The notes beneath the pieces were generated by a model. That model worked only from the letters and a program-made list of their open reading frames with translations, was not told the origin of the DNA and did no database searches. A stretch of DNA of 64,000 bases, taken from assembly GCF_003700275.1 (NCBI RefSeq), contig NZ_RBRE01000041.1:1-64000 (forward strand). Direction: 5' to 3'. Shown here piece by piece: positions 48,117 through 58,470 of the stretch (its first letter is position 1; each line of letters opens with the position of its first letter). The stretch comes from Pseudomonas cichorii. GTDB taxonomy: Bacteria > Pseudomonadota > Gammaproteobacteria > Pseudomonadales > Pseudomonadaceae. The translations under genes and the position numbers were made by a program.

Positions 48117-48179
48117 ATGCGACCTTGCTCACACTGGATGCGACCCCGCCTGTACTGGATACGACGCCCCCTGTAGGCG
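48117..48179 (+). promoter_or_regulatory. Three tandem 21-bp repeats upstream of choX
   Basis: Units begin at 48117, 48138 and 48159: ATGCGACCTTGCTCACACTG(G), ATGCGACCCCGCCTGTACTG(G) and the diverged ATACGACGCCCCCTGTAGGC(G). A 21-bp period equals two helical turns, the usual arrangement for AraC-family activators. They lie 140-202 bp before the choX start and probably bind GbdR. Confidence 0.65.
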
Positions 48180-48318
48180 TTTGATTTTGCCTGTTACATG
48201 ATCGGCTTCGACTCGATCGCCGGGCGCAGTGAAAGAGCTTCGCAATTGCCTTGCCACACATAAGCCGCGTCAGCGTTCATCTGCTGATGAAGAGACAGAA
48301 TTCACAGGAGTCCAACCC

Positions 48319-49266
48319 ATGAAAAATCCCAAATTACTGCTGTTGCTCGCCACGCTCGGCCTGCCACTACTGGCCCAGGCAGCCGAGCCGGAGGCCTGCC
48401 ATACAGTCAACTTCTCGGACGTCGGCTGGACCGACATTACCGTGACCACAGCAGTGACCAGTGCAGTACTCGAATCCCTGGGCTACAAGACCAAGACCAC
48501 CATGATTTCCGTGCCGGTAACCTACAAGTCCCTGGCTGACGGCAAGAACATGGATGTATTCCTCGGCAACTGGATGCCGACCATGGAAAACGACATCAAG
48601 GCCTATCGCGAAGCCGGCACCGTCGAAACCGTGCGCGCCAACCTGGAAAACGCCAAGTACACCCTGGCCGTGCCCCAGGCGCTTTACGACAAGGGTCTGA
48701 AAGACTTCTCCGACATTGCCAAATTCAAGAAGGAACTCGATGGCAAGATCTACGGGATCGAGCCAGGCAACGACGGCAACCGCCTGATCCAGAGCATGAT
48801 CGACAAGGACGCTTTCGGTCTCAAGGCCGCTGGCTTCAAGGTCGTCGAATCCAGCGAGGCCGGCATGCTCTCGCAGGTCGACCGGGCCACACGTCGCGGC
48901 ACCGATGTGGTGTTCCTCGGCTGGGAACCGCATCCGATGAATACCCGCTTCAAGATGCAGTACCTGACCGGTGGCGACGACTATTTCGGGCCCAACTTCG
49001 GCCAGGCCACTATCTTCACCAATACCCGCAAAGGGTATGTGCAGGAATGCAGCAACGTAGGGCAATTGCTCAAGAATCTGTCCTTTACCCTGAACATGGA
49101 AAGCACCCTGATGGGCAAGGTTCTGGACGACAAGATGAAACCCGATGCCGCCGCCAAGGCGTGGATCAAGAACAACCCTCAAGTACTGGATTCCTGGCTC
49201 GCCGGCGTTACCACCGTGGATGGCAAGCCTGGGCTGGAGGCTGCCAAAGCCAGGCTGACCCAGTAA
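48319..49266 (+). CDS. choX: Choline ABC transporter substrate-binding protein
   Basis: 315 residues. Signal peptide MKNPKLLLLLATLGLPLLAQA, then an OpuAC-type fold (HTVNFSDVGWTDITVTTAVT; TDVVFLGWEPHPMNTRF) with the aromatic residues that cage quaternary amines (Trp near 38, Trp in FLGNWMP and in LGWEPHP). ATG 48319 has CAGGAG; the frame extending to 48229 is not coding. First gene of choXWV; same family as CbcX of P. aeruginosa. Confidence 0.94.
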   Translation: MKNPKLLLLLATLGLPLLAQAAEPEACHTVNFSDVGWTDITVTTAVTSAVLESLGYKTKTTMISVPVTYKSLADGKNMDVFLGNWMPTMENDIKAYREAGTVETVRANLENAKYTLAVPQALYDKGLKDFSDIAKFKKELDGKIYGIEPGNDGNRLIQSMIDKDAFGLKAAGFKVVESSEAGMLSQVDRATRRGTDVVFLGWEPHPMNTRFKMQYLTGGDDYFGPNFGQATIFTNTRKGYVQECSNVGQLLKNLSFTLNMESTLMGKVLDDKMKPDAAAKAWIKNNPQVLDSWLAGVTTVDGKPGLEAAKARLTQ

Positions 49267-49274
49267 GACGATTA

Positions 49275-49294
49275 CAGGCGGGTCAGCCCGCCTG
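49275..49294 (+). promoter_or_regulatory. Intercistronic hairpin choX-choW
   Basis: CAGGCGGG - TCAG - CCCGCCTG, a perfect 8-bp stem just after the choX stop, without a strong T-run. Such structures let more binding protein than permease be made by stabilising the upstream mRNA. Confidence 0.65.
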
Positions 49295-49330
49295 CAGTCC
49301 CATTTTCCCCCGCAAGCGGACAATCGAACC

Positions 49331-50176
49331 ATGCTGACTGACCATAAAATCCCACTGGGCGAGTACATCGCGGCCTTCGTAGACTGGTTGACGCAACACG
49401 GCGCCAACTATTTCGATGCCATAGCCTCGACCCTGGAAATGATGATCCATGGCCTGACCTTCGCCCTGACCTGGTTCAACCCGCTGATATTGATTGGCCT
49501 GATTGCGGCGCTGGCTCATTACATCCAGCGCAAATGGGGACTGACCGTCTTCGTCATCCTGGCCTTCCTGCTGATTCTCAACCTGCATTACTGGCAGGAA
49601 ACCATGGAAACCCTGGCCCAGGTGCTGTTCGCCACCCTGGTGTGCGTGGTCATCGGCGTGCCGCTGGGCATCATCGCCGCGCACAAGCCCACCTTCTATA
49701 CCATCATCCGTCCGCTGCTGGACCTGATGCAGACCGTACCGACCTTCGTGTACCTGATTCCAACCCTGACGCTGTTCGGCCTGGGCGTCGTGCCCGGCCT
49801 GATCTCGACTGTGGTTTTCGCCATCGCTGCGCCGATTCGCCTGACGTATCTGGGCATTCGCGATGTGCCCCATGAACTGCTCGACGCCGGCAAGGCATTT
49901 GGCTCGTCGCGTCGCCAGTTGCTGACCCGGATCGAACTGCCTTACGCCATGCCCAGCATCGCGGCCGGCATTACCCAGTGCATCATGCTGTCGCTGTCGA
50001 TGGTGGTGATCGCAGCACTGGTGGGTGCCGACGGTCTGGGCAAACCCGTGGTCAACGCACTGAACACCGCCGATATCGCCCTGGGCTTTGAAGCCGGCCT
50101 GGCGATCGTGTTGCTGGCAATCATGCTCGACCGTATCTGCAAACAACCCGAAGCCAAGGTAGGGTCCGACGCATGA
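49331..50176 (+). CDS. choW: Choline ABC transporter permease
   Basis: 281 residues with about six membrane helices and the permease EAA-type loop (LLDAGKAFGSSRRQLLTRIE). LDLMQTVPTFVYLIPTLTLFG is typical of the ProW/OpuAB group. Forms the channel for choline with ChoV and ChoX. Its stop overlaps choV by 4 bases. Confidence 0.94.
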   Translation: MLTDHKIPLGEYIAAFVDWLTQHGANYFDAIASTLEMMIHGLTFALTWFNPLILIGLIAALAHYIQRKWGLTVFVILAFLLILNLHYWQETMETLAQVLFATLVCVVIGVPLGIIAAHKPTFYTIIRPLLDLMQTVPTFVYLIPTLTLFGLGVVPGLISTVVFAIAAPIRLTYLGIRDVPHELLDAGKAFGSSRRQLLTRIELPYAMPSIAAGITQCIMLSLSMVVIAALVGADGLGKPVVNALNTADIALGFEAGLAIVLLAIMLDRICKQPEAKVGSDA

Positions 50177-51351
50177 GTATCATCAAATTCGACCAGGTAG
50201 ACGTCATCTTCGCCAAGGATCCGCGTGAGGCACTCAAGCTGCTGGACCAAGGCCTCACGCGCGACCAGATCCTGAAGAAAACCGGCCAGATCGTAGGCGT
50301 TGAAAAAGCCAGCCTGGAGATCGAAAAAGGCGAAATCTGCGTACTGATGGGCCTGTCCGGCTCGGGCAAGTCCAGCCTGCTGCGCTGCATCAACGGTCTC
50401 AATACTGTCAGCCGTGGTTCGCTGCATGTCGAGCATGAAGGCTCGCAGATCAACATTGCCAACTGCACGGCCGCAGAACTGAAAATGATGCGCACCCAGC
50501 GCATCGCGATGGTGTTCCAGAAGTTCGCCCTGATGCCCTGGCTGACGGTGCGCGAGAACATCAGCTTCGGCCTGGAAATGCAGGGTCGTCCGGAAAAGGA
50601 ACGGCGCAGGCTGGTCGACGAGAAACTTGAACTGGTCGGCCTGACCCAATGGCGCAACAAGAAACCCGACGCCCTGTCCGGCGGCATGCAACAGCGGGTC
50701 GGCCTGGCGCGGGCACTGGCGATGGACGCCGATATCCTGCTGATGGACGAACCGTTCTCCGCTCTCGATCCGTTGATTCGCCAGGGTCTGCAGGACGAAC
50801 TGCTGGCCCTGCAGAGCAAGCTGAGCAAGACCATCGTGTTCGTCAGTCATGACCTGGATGAAGCGCTCAAGCTGGGCAGCCGCATCGCAATCATGAAAGA
50901 TGGCCGGATCATTCAGTACAGCGTGCCCGAGGAAATCGTCCTCAATCCGGCCGATGACTACGTTCGTACCTTCGTCGCTCACACCAACCCGCTGAATGTT
51001 TTGTGCGGTCGCAGCCTGATGCGCAGTGTCGACAACTGCACGCGGATCAACGGTTCGGTATGCCTCGATCCGGGCGTGGACTCCTGGCTGGACCTGGCCG
51101 AAGGCAACGTCATCAAAGGCGCACGCCAGGGCGCTGCGCAACTCGACCTGCAGAACTGGACACCGGGCCAGGACGTCAGCAGCCTGGATCGCCGCCCGAC
51201 CCTGGTGCACTCCAATATCGGCATGCGCGATGCCTTGCAGATCCGCTACCAGACCGGCAATAAGCTGGTGTTGCAGGATGGCAACAAGGTGGTCGGCATT
51301 CTGGGCGACAGCGAGTTGTATCACGCTCTGCTGGGCAAGAATCTGGGCTGA
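50173..51351 (+). CDS. choV: Choline ABC transporter ATP-binding protein
   Basis: 392 residues. Walker A GLSGSGKSSLLRC, signature LSGGMQQRVGLARAL and Walker B ILLMDEPFSALDP are intact. The tail beyond about residue 270 is a CBS-like regulatory region as in the OpuAA/ProV group. Start ATG 50173 overlaps choW (ATGA), so the two are coupled. The betI promoter and a REP pair follow. Confidence 0.94.
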   Translation: MSIIKFDQVDVIFAKDPREALKLLDQGLTRDQILKKTGQIVGVEKASLEIEKGEICVLMGLSGSGKSSLLRCINGLNTVSRGSLHVEHEGSQINIANCTAAELKMMRTQRIAMVFQKFALMPWLTVRENISFGLEMQGRPEKERRRLVDEKLELVGLTQWRNKKPDALSGGMQQRVGLARALAMDADILLMDEPFSALDPLIRQGLQDELLALQSKLSKTIVFVSHDLDEALKLGSRIAIMKDGRIIQYSVPEEIVLNPADDYVRTFVAHTNPLNVLCGRSLMRSVDNCTRINGSVCLDPGVDSWLDLAEGNVIKGARQGAAQLDLQNWTPGQDVSSLDRRPTLVHSNIGMRDALQIRYQTGNKLVLQDGNKVVGILGDSELYHALLGKNLG

Positions 51352-51354
51352 CGC

Positions 51355-51420
51355 GCAGGAGCGAATTCATTCGCGAAAAATGCCTCCATGGCTCTTTCGC
51401 GAATGAATCCGCTGCCACAG
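51355..51420. repeat. REP inverted pair between choV and betI
   Basis: AGGAGCGAATTCATTCGCGA and TTTCGCGAATGAATCCGCTG about 20 bases apart, separating the uptake and oxidation operons. Confidence 0.85.
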
Positions 51421-51486
51421 GGCAACAAACTTCATAGCTGAAAACCCTGTTCCAGAGCCTTTCGTCACGTCCACGATTTTTTATTG

Positions 51487-51500
51487 ATTGAACGTTCAAT
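51487..51500. promoter_or_regulatory. BetI operator
   Basis: ATTGAACGTTCAAT is a perfect 14-bp palindrome 51 bp before betI. BetI, a TetR-type repressor, is known to bind this type of site at the bet promoter and to be released by choline. Confidence 0.85.
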
Positions 51501-51550
51501 TAAAAACAAATAGGCTATTCAGGGTCAGCAAGCACAGGAGACCCGAGCCA

Positions 51551-52144
51551 ATGCCCAAGGTTGGTATGCAACCCATTCGCCGCCAGCAACTGATTCAGGC
51601 CACGCTCAGCGCGGTCGATCAGGTCGGCATGAGCGATGCCAGCATCGCCTTGATCGCGCGTCTGGCAGGCGTCTCCAACGGCATCATCAGCCACTACTTT
51701 CAGGACAAGAACGGCCTGATCGCAGCGACCATGCGCCACCTGATGAATGCCCTGATCCAGAGTATCGGCGAACGCCGTCTGGCACTGACGGATGACAGCC
51801 CGAGGGCGCACCTGCAAGTCATCATCGAAGGCAACTTCGATGTCAGCCAGGTCAATGGCCCGGCGATGAAAACCTGGCTGGCCTTCTGGGCCACCAGCAT
51901 GCACCAGCCTTCACTGCACCGTTTGCAGCGGATCAACGATCACCGCCTGTACTCGAACCTGTGCTGCCAGTTCCGCCGCGTCCTGCCGCTGGAGCAGGCA
52001 CGCAGCGCAGCTCGCGGACTGGCGGCGCTCATCGATGGCCTGTGGCTGCGCGGCGCCTTGTCGGGCGACGCTTTCGACACCGAACAGGCGCAGCAGATCG
52101 CTTACGAGTACATGGATTTCCAGCTGGCAAAAGCGTTGCGTTGA
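51551..52144 (+). CDS. betI: Choline-responsive repressor BetI
   Basis: 197 residues. N-terminal TetR helix-turn-helix ([21 protein letters not shown]) and a helical ligand domain. Represses betIBA and often choline uptake until choline binds. Start ATG 51551 ([14 protein letters not shown]); CAGGAG 11 bases upstream. First gene of betIBA, 106 bp before betB. Confidence 0.96.
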   Translation: MPKVGMQPIRRQQLIQATLSAVDQVGMSDASIALIARLAGVSNGIISHYFQDKNGLIAATMRHLMNALIQSIGERRLALTDDSPRAHLQVIIEGNFDVSQVNGPAMKTWLAFWATSMHQPSLHRLQRINDHRLYSNLCCQFRRVLPLEQARSAARGLAALIDGLWLRGALSGDAFDTEQAQQIAYEYMDFQLAKALR

Positions 52145-52250
52145 AGTGCTGCACAGCCCTGCTCACCGAACGACTGGCGATGAATGTTGCCCAAACTTAC
52201 CGGCAAACTGAAATCAGTCATCGCCCCCCACCTGAATTTGCGAGGACTTT

Positions 52251-53723
<1,473 letters not shown>

Positions 53724-53731
53724 TGCAGATT

Positions 53732-53779
53732 CTTCGCGGATGAATCCGCTCCCACAGCAGGAGCGAATTCATTCGCGAA
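53732..53779. repeat. REP inverted pair between betB and betA
   Basis: TTCGCGGATGAATCCGCTCC and GGAGCGAATTCATTCGCGAA inside the betIBA operon; may shape the relative mRNA levels of betB and betA. Confidence 0.88.
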
Positions 53780-53819
53780 TCCTCGCCCTCCCCTATTTAC
53801 TTCAAAAGAGGACGCAGTA

Positions 53820-55517
53820 ATGTCCCAGGAATTCGACTACATCATCATCGGTGCCGGCTCGGCCGGTAACACTCTGGCAGCCCGTCTCACTGAAGATCCG
53901 GGCGTCACCGTTCTGCTGCTGGAAGCCGGCGGCCCGGATTATCGGCTCGACTTCCGCACCCAGATGCCTGCGGCACTGGCCTTCCCCCTGCAAGGCCGTC
54001 GCTACAACTGGGCCTATGAAACAGAGCCGGAACCGCACATGAACAACCGCCGCATGGAATGCGGCCGCGGCAAGGGCCTGGGTGGATCGTCGCTGATCAA
54101 CGGCATGTGCTACATCCGCGGCAACGCCATGGACTATGACGGCTGGGCCAAGGAACCGGGTCTGGAAGACTGGAGCTACCTCGACTGCCTGCCGTATTTC
54201 CGCAAGGCCGAAACCCGTGACATTGGCCCCAACGACTATCACGGCGGCGATGGCCCGGTCAGCGTGACCACGCCCAAGTCCGGCAATAATCCGTTGTTCC
54301 ATGCCATGGTCGAGGCTGGCGTACAGGCCGGCTATCCGCGCACCGACGACCTCAACGGTTATCAGCAGGAAGGTTTCGGCCCGATGGACAGAACCGTGAC
54401 GCCCAACGGCCGCCGCGCCAGTACCGCACGCGGTTATCTGGATGAAGCCAAAAAGCGCCCGACCCTGACCATCGTCACTCATGCCCTGACCGATCGCATC
54501 CTGTTCGAGGGCAAGCGTGCCGTCGGTGTGGCCTATCTGTCCGGCGACAGCGATACCCGCATCGAAGCCCGTGCTCGCAAGGAAGTCCTGTTGTGCAGCG
54601 GTGCCATCGCTTCGCCGCAGATCCTGCAACGCTCCGGCGTCGGTCCGGCAGAATTGCTGAACAAGCTCGATATTCCAGTGGTACACGACCTGCCAGGCGT
54701 CGGTCAGAACCTGCAGGACCACCTGGAGATGTACCTGCAATATTCCTGCACCCAGCCCGTCTCGCTCTACCCTTCCCTGCTGTGGTGGAACCAGCCGGCG
54801 ATTGGTGCAGAGTGGCTGTTCCTCGGTAAAGGTATTGGCGCCAGCAACCAGTTCGAGGCAGGCGGTTTCATCCGCTCTCGCGAAGAGTTCGAGTGGCCGA
54901 ACATTCAGTACCACTTCCTGCCGGTCGCGATTAACTACAACGGCAGCAATGGTGTGAAAGAACATGGCTTCCAGGCCCATGTCGGCTCCATGCGTTCACC
55001 GAGCCGTGGCCGAGTGCAGGTCAAGTCCAGGGATCCACGCGAGTACCCGAGCATCCTGTTCAATTACATGGCCACAGAGCAGGACTGGCAGGAATTTCGC
55101 GACGGCATCCGCCTGACCCGGGAAATCATGCAGCAACCGGCACTGGACCCGTACCGTGGCCGCGAAATCAGCCCCGGCATTGAAGTGCAGTCCGACGAAG
55201 ACCTGGACACGTTCATCCGCGAACACGCCGAAACCGCGTTCCACCCATCATGCTCCTGCAAGATGGGCACCGATGAGATGGCCGTGGTCGATGGCCAGGG
55301 TCGCGTTCATGGCCTGGAAAGCCTGCGCGTGGTGGATGCCTCGATCATGCCGATCATCACCACCGGCAACCTCAATGCGCCGACGATCATGATCGCCGAG
55401 AAGATCGCCGACCGGATTCGCGGTCGCCAGCCGTTGCCACGCAGCACCGCCGACTACTTCGTGGCGGGCGACCGTCCGGCACGTGGCAAGCCGCTGCGCG
55501 AGGTAGCACAGGCGTAA
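53820..55517 (+). CDS. betA: Choline dehydrogenase
   Basis: 565-residue GMC flavoprotein. FAD motif [20 protein letters not shown] signatures [19 protein letters not shown] and [14 protein letters not shown], and the catalytic His/Asn near the C-terminus ([24 protein letters not shown]). Oxidises choline to betaine aldehyde at the membrane. AGAGGAC lies upstream of ATG 53820. Confidence 0.97.
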   Translation: MSQEFDYIIIGAGSAGNTLAARLTEDPGVTVLLLEAGGPDYRLDFRTQMPAALAFPLQGRRYNWAYETEPEPHMNNRRMECGRGKGLGGSSLINGMCYIRGNAMDYDGWAKEPGLEDWSYLDCLPYFRKAETRDIGPNDYHGGDGPVSVTTPKSGNNPLFHAMVEAGVQAGYPRTDDLNGYQQEGFGPMDRTVTPNGRRASTARGYLDEAKKRPTLTIVTHALTDRILFEGKRAVGVAYLSGDSDTRIEARARKEVLLCSGAIASPQILQRSGVGPAELLNKLDIPVVHDLPGVGQNLQDHLEMYLQYSCTQPVSLYPSLLWWNQPAIGAEWLFLGKGIGASNQFEAGGFIRSREEFEWPNIQYHFLPVAINYNGSNGVKEHGFQAHVGSMRSPSRGRVQVKSRDPREYPSILFNYMATEQDWQEFRDGIRLTREIMQQPALDPYRGREISPGIEVQSDEDLDTFIREHAETAFHPSCSCKMGTDEMAVVDGQGRVHGLESLRVVDASIMPIITTGNLNAPTIMIAEKIADRIRGRQPLPRSTADYFVAGDRPARGKPLREVAQA

Positions 55518-55530
55518 TTCAGGCTCTATG

Positions 55531-55608
55531 ATTCGCGGACAAGTTCGCCTTGTTCGCGAATGAGTTCGCTCCCGCCCAGTCTGTGTGGAAGCGAATTCAT
55601 TCGCGAAA
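55531..55608. repeat. Three REP arms
   Basis: TTCGCGGACAAGTTCGCCTT, GTTCGCGAATGAGTTCGCTC and GAAGCGAATTCATTCGCGAA in succession between betA and the TldD-like gene. The upstream open frame of the latter is translated REP and not part of the protein. Confidence 0.85.
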
Positions 55609-55633
55609 CCCGCACCAGAAGGAGCCCCTCTGC

Positions 55634-57076
55634 ATGTTCGATTTCTCCGCTCGGCTCAAGCAGCGGTTCGCCGCATTGCAGAGCGATGCGCAATTCTTTG
55701 CCGTGCGTTACGTACGCCGGACCAGCCAGCACCTGAGCGTGCGCAAGAACGTGGCCGAGCCGCCATCGCTGGGCAGCGATGAAGGAGCCATGCTGACGGT
55801 GCGCCTCAACGGCGTCGAAACCTACGCCGCCACCAACGATATTTCCCAACGTGGCCTGCAGGCCGCGCTGCATCAGGCCGAAGAACTGGCCCGCCGTCTG
55901 GCGCCGCACACGCTGCTGGACCTGACCGGGCACGCGGTTTCCACCGCTCGCGCCGATTACCTGTCGCCCAACCTCAACAGTGCCTTTCCAGGCCTGAGCG
56001 ATTGCATCGACCTGCTGATGGCCGAATCGAACGCGGTGCCCAGGGACGAGCGGCTGGTGAACTGGCAAGCTGGCCTGGGGCTGGAGAACGTCGAGCAGAT
56101 CTATCTCAACAGTGCGGGCGCAGAAATTCGTCAGGCACAACGCTTCGTCTTTCCGGGCATGACGGTAACCGCCTACGACGGGCATGACAGCCAGACCCGC
56201 AGCCTGGGCCGGGACAACTTCGGCCAGCAAGGTGGCGCAGAAATCATCAGTAATTGCGGACTGATCGGCGCTGCCGCACAGGTGGCCGATCAGGCACTGC
56301 AATTGATCCTCGCGCCCAATACGCCGAGCGGTCCGCGTGACCTGCTGCTGATGCCGGACCAGATGATCCTGCAGATCCACGAATCCATCGGCCACCCGCT
56401 GGAACTGGACCGGATTCTGGGTGACGAGCGTAATTACGCGGGGACCAGCTTCGTCAAGGCCTCGGATTTCGGCACGCTGCAATACGGCTCCAGCCTGCTG
56501 AACGTGACTTTCGATCCCGAGATTCCCGAGCAACTGGCCAGCTACGCTCATGACGACGATGGCACCCCGGCGAGCAAGCAGTTCCTGATTCGCGACGGCC
56601 TGTTGCAGCGGCCCCTGGGCGGAGCCCTGTCGCAATATCGCTCTGGCTTGCCAGGCGTCGCCAACAGCCGCGCCTGCAACTGGAACCGCCCGCCGATCGA
56701 CCGCATGGCCAACCTGAATATCGAGCCGGGCGACCAGTCGCTGGAGCAACTGATTGGCGGTATCGAGCACGGAGTTCTGATGTCGACCAACCGTTCGTGG
56801 TCCATCGATGATGCGCGCAACAAATTCCAGTTCGGCTGCGAGTGGGGCCAGTTGATCGAAAACGGAGAACTGAAAGGCGTGGTCAAGAACCCCAACTACC
56901 GGGCGATTTCCGCGCAGTTCTGGCGCAATCTCAGCGCGGTGGGCGATGCCAGTACCTTCAAAGTGCTGGGTACACCCAATTGCGGCAAAGGCGAGCCCAA
57001 CCAGGTGGTGCGTGTCGGTCACGCCTCGCCTGCCTGTGTTTTCGCCAATGTCGATGTCTTTGGAGGTGATGCCTGA
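55634..57076 (+). CDS. TldD-like metalloprotease subunit
   Basis: 480 residues of the TldD/PmbA family. The zinc motif HExxxH is intact (His249-Glu250...His254 in MILQIHESIGHPLELDR), and the downstream Cys (TPNCGKGEPNQ) fits the third ligand. TldD works with TldE/PmbA as a heterodimer that cleaves unfolded peptides, including microcin and CcdA. This is a diverged pair distinct from the housekeeping tldD and pmbA, which are normally elsewhere. Start ATG 55634 with AAGGAG. Stop overlaps the TldE-like start (TGATG). Confidence 0.88.
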   Translation: MFDFSARLKQRFAALQSDAQFFAVRYVRRTSQHLSVRKNVAEPPSLGSDEGAMLTVRLNGVETYAATNDISQRGLQAALHQAEELARRLAPHTLLDLTGHAVSTARADYLSPNLNSAFPGLSDCIDLLMAESNAVPRDERLVNWQAGLGLENVEQIYLNSAGAEIRQAQRFVFPGMTVTAYDGHDSQTRSLGRDNFGQQGGAEIISNCGLIGAAAQVADQALQLILAPNTPSGPRDLLLMPDQMILQIHESIGHPLELDRILGDERNYAGTSFVKASDFGTLQYGSSLLNVTFDPEIPEQLASYAHDDDGTPASKQFLIRDGLLQRPLGGALSQYRSGLPGVANSRACNWNRPPIDRMANLNIEPGDQSLEQLIGGIEHGVLMSTNRSWSIDDARNKFQFGCEWGQLIENGELKGVVKNPNYRAISAQFWRNLSAVGDASTFKVLGTPNCGKGEPNQVVRVGHASPACVFANVDVFGGDA

Positions 57077-58401
57077 TGTCTCATCAACAGCAATTCGAGG
57101 CATTGGTCAGCGTCCTCAAGAGCCGGATCGAACCGAACGAACACTTCACCCTGACCTATAACGCCGAAGCCTCGGACTTCATTCGTTTCAACCATGGCCA
57201 GGTGCGTCAGGCCGGGCATGTGCAGCAGGCCAGCGTAACCTTCAAGCTGATCGATGACGGGCGGCATGCCGATCTGGAGCTGACCCTTTCGGGCGATGCG
57301 CAAGACGATGCCCAGCGCCTGACTCAAGCCTTGCTGCAGTTGCGGGAAACCGTGGGTCTGCTCGCCCGGGATCCGTATCTGCTGCCCAATACCGATGCCT
57401 GGAACAGCCACAACCTGCAGGATTCGCCGCTGCCGGACAGCGGGCGTATCGTGGAACAGATCAGCCAGCTGTCTGAGGGTCTGGATCTGGTGGGTTTCTA
57501 TGCTGCCGGCCCGATCTACCGCGGTTTCGCCAGCTCCTGGGGCGCGCAGGGCTGGCATCAGGCCAATAGTTTCAATTTCGACTGGAGCCTGTTCCACGAG
57601 AACGGCCAGGCCGTGAAAGCCGGCTATGCCGGGCATGACTGGAACAGCGAGGCTTTTGCCCGACGCTTCGCGCAGACCCGCGAGCAGTTGCAGTTTCTCG
57701 GTCGACCGCTGCGCGCCCTGGAGCCTGGGCAATACCGCGCCTATCTGGCACCGGCAGCACTCGACGAGATCATCGGCATGCTGTGCTGGGGCGGATTTTC
57801 CGCGCAGGCGCTGGCCAGCAAACATAGCCCGTTGCAGCGGCTGTACAGCGGCGATGCCCGATTCAACCCGTTGTTCAGTCTCGACGAACAGGTCAGTGGC
57901 TCGCTGTCGCCTGCCTTCTCCAGCGAAGGCTACCCGCGCAAGGACTTGTCGTTGATCGCCGCCGGTGAAGCCCGCGAGCAACTGGTCGACTCCAGCAGCG
58001 CCGCCGAATACGGCCTGCAAGCCAATGGCGCGGACAACGGCGAATGGCCGAACGCCTTGAACATCGCAGGCGGTACGCTGGAACAGGAGCAGATCCTGCA
58101 ACAGCTCGGCACCGGGCTGTACATCAGCAACCTCTGGTACCTGAACTTCTCCGACCAGTCGGCTGCGCGCCTGACCGGCATGACTCGTTTTGCGACCTTC
58201 TGGGTCGAGGACGGCAAGATCGTGGCGCCAGTCAGTACCATGCGTTTCGATGACAGCGCCTATAGTCTGCTGGGCAGCGCCCTGGAAAACCTGACCCGCG
58301 AGCGGGAGCTGATTCTGTCGGCCAGCACTTATAGCCAGCGTCAGACAGCATCCATCCAGTTGCCGGGCGCGTTGATAAGCAAACTGACCCTGACGTTGTA
58401 A
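57076..58401 (+). CDS. TldE/PmbA-like partner subunit
   Basis: 441 residues, TldD/PmbA family without the HExxxH motif, as expected for the non-catalytic partner. Conserved blocks include IRFNHGQVRQAGHVQQASV near the N-terminus and GTGLYISNLWYLNFSDQSA and RMTRFATFWVEDGK-like (TGMTRFATFWVEDGK) near the C-terminus. Coupled to the TldD-like gene by a one-base overlap, so the two probably form a complex. The MFS exporter gene is 69 bp downstream, past a REP. Confidence 0.88.
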   Translation: MSHQQQFEALVSVLKSRIEPNEHFTLTYNAEASDFIRFNHGQVRQAGHVQQASVTFKLIDDGRHADLELTLSGDAQDDAQRLTQALLQLRETVGLLARDPYLLPNTDAWNSHNLQDSPLPDSGRIVEQISQLSEGLDLVGFYAAGPIYRGFASSWGAQGWHQANSFNFDWSLFHENGQAVKAGYAGHDWNSEAFARRFAQTREQLQFLGRPLRALEPGQYRAYLAPAALDEIIGMLCWGGFSAQALASKHSPLQRLYSGDARFNPLFSLDEQVSGSLSPAFSSEGYPRKDLSLIAAGEAREQLVDSSSAAEYGLQANGADNGEWPNALNIAGGTLEQEQILQQLGTGLYISNLWYLNFSDQSAARLTGMTRFATFWVEDGKIVAPVSTMRFDDSAYSLLGSALENLTRERELILSASTYSQRQTASIQLPGALISKLTLTL

Positions 58402-58408
58402 GCACATT

Positions 58409-58450
58409 TTCGCGAATGAATTCGCTCCACGGTGCTGTATTCATTCGCGA
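58409..58450. repeat. REP inverted pair
   Basis: TTTCGCGAATGAATTCGCTC and a shortened inverse arm GTATTCATTCGCGA, between the TldE-like gene and the MFS gene. Confidence 0.8.
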
Positions 58451-58470
58451 ATTTTCAACAGGAAGTTCAC

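Larger units (their letters stand above)
47548..48318. other. Long gbdR-choX intergenic region
   Basis: 771 bp with no convincing gene. From left to right it holds a sigma-54-like site and a palindrome on the gbdR side (47634-47670), a stretch without recognised features, and three tandem 21-bp repeats (48117-48179) on the choX side. A 102-codon frame at 47893-48201 runs through the repeats and looks spurious. Confidence 0.75.

Noticed and set aside
48117..48179. CRISPR array from the tandem repeats
   Set aside because: Units are directly adjacent without unique spacers, only three, and diverged.
47893..48201. 102-codon frame in the gbdR-choX gap
   Set aside because: Arg/Cys/Pro-rich sequence without a family, running through the 21-bp repeats; no ribosome binding site that supports it.
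49942..51324. 460-codon minus-strand frame opposite choW/choV
   Set aside because: Shadow of two well-supported ABC transporter genes.
55550..55633. Longer N-terminus for the TldD-like protein
   Set aside because: The extension is translated REP sequence; ATG 55634 has AAGGAG and matches the family start.
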